33,525 nucleotides of DNA. Source: UBA937 sp031549725. Its GTDB lineage: Bacteria; Spirochaetota; Spirochaetia; Treponematales; Breznakiellaceae. The notes below the pieces were generated by a model. The model made no database searches and was not told the origin of the DNA. It worked only from the letters and a program-made list of their open reading frames with translations. The position numbers were made by a program, and so were the translations under genes. The stretch is taken from positions 1 to 33,525 of the forward strand of contig JAVBPH010000103.1 in the NCBI GenBank assembly GCA_031549725.1, given 5' to 3'. Below, piece after piece: positions 33,385 to 33,525 of the stretch; the first letter of the stretch is position 1, and the number at the start of each line of letters is the position of its first letter.

Positions 33385-33525
33385 AATCAAAAACCTTCTG
33401 CACGCTTTCGCGTGCGAGGCAGAGCGCGCGGGGGCGGCGAGGTTTGTTGGTTCTGTAAGGTATGGATTTTATGTGGGTTTAATACCCATACAATTTTGAT
33501 TTACAAGATTTTTAGAACGCCCCAG
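33385..33525 (+). repeat. GC-rich dispersed repeat, copy C (cut by window end)
   Basis: AATCAAAAACC, then CCTTCTGCACGCTTTCGCGT from 33394 and the same internal blocks as copy B, up to GAACGCCCCAG at the last base. The right inverted repeat should follow outside the window. Confidence 0.85.

Overview
The window looks like part of a chromosome of a free-living or gut-associated spirochaete, most probably Treponema (termite-gut type). This rests on several gene types together: large Cache-domain chemoreceptors, several lipoproteins with loose lipoboxes, a Pmp-like/beta-helix surface lipoprotein, a membrane adenylate cyclase next to a FecR-domain protein and a predicted outer-membrane barrel, and a CUT1 sugar ABC system lacking its own ATPase. 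The genus is an inference. No rRNA, tRNA or CRISPR array was seen.

Layout. 1-1490: 3' part of an IS66 transposase gene and its probable right end. 2206-6776: a chemoreceptor (MCP) followed by a GGDEF-EAL protein whose GGDEF site is degenerate and whose EAL site looks intact. 6811-8500: a TetR regulator facing them, then a decayed IS1182-type transposase gene that is split by a small hairpin-ended insertion and bordered by copy A of a GC-rich dispersed repeat. 8544-12828: three surface lipoproteins, the last a large glycine-rich beta-helix protein; an unusual pair of mutually exclusive hairpins lies in the divergent gap. 13652-16117: cytoplasmic GH2 beta-mannosidase. 16331-18394: a second MCP of exactly the same length (687 aa) as the first. 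18916-21017: an Rrf2 regulator, a metallo-beta-lactamase-fold lipoprotein with an altered metal motif, and a PNPOx-like flavoprotein. The PNPOx-like gene has a strong sigma70-type promoter embedded in two TGTAATA-type palindromes; a third lies upstream of the lipoprotein gene. 21388-27109: adenylate cyclase, FecR/FN3-like protein and barrel protein, all on the minus strand. 27907-32997: solute-binding protein, terminator, ROK repressor, two permeases and a GNAT acetyltransferase, all on the minus strand, with a near-consensus promoter and operator-like palindromes in front.

How it works together. The window is rich in signalling: two MCPs, one c-di-GMP enzyme, one adenylate cyclase and four transcription regulators. 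It is also equipped for sugar uptake and mannoside breakdown. The sugar operon appears to be controlled by its own ROK protein, with a terminator after the binding-protein gene that would keep the downstream genes lower.

The least explained content is between genes. There are two families of dispersed palindromic repeats. One is a three-hairpin element with a conserved loop (CTCGGTTAG), a conserved linker (ACATCTAAGG) and stems that change together from copy to copy; single-hairpin remnants of it sit at the 3' ends of several genes. The other is a GC-rich element of about 160-195 bp with 27-bp inverted repeats, one copy of which interrupts a copy of the first family.
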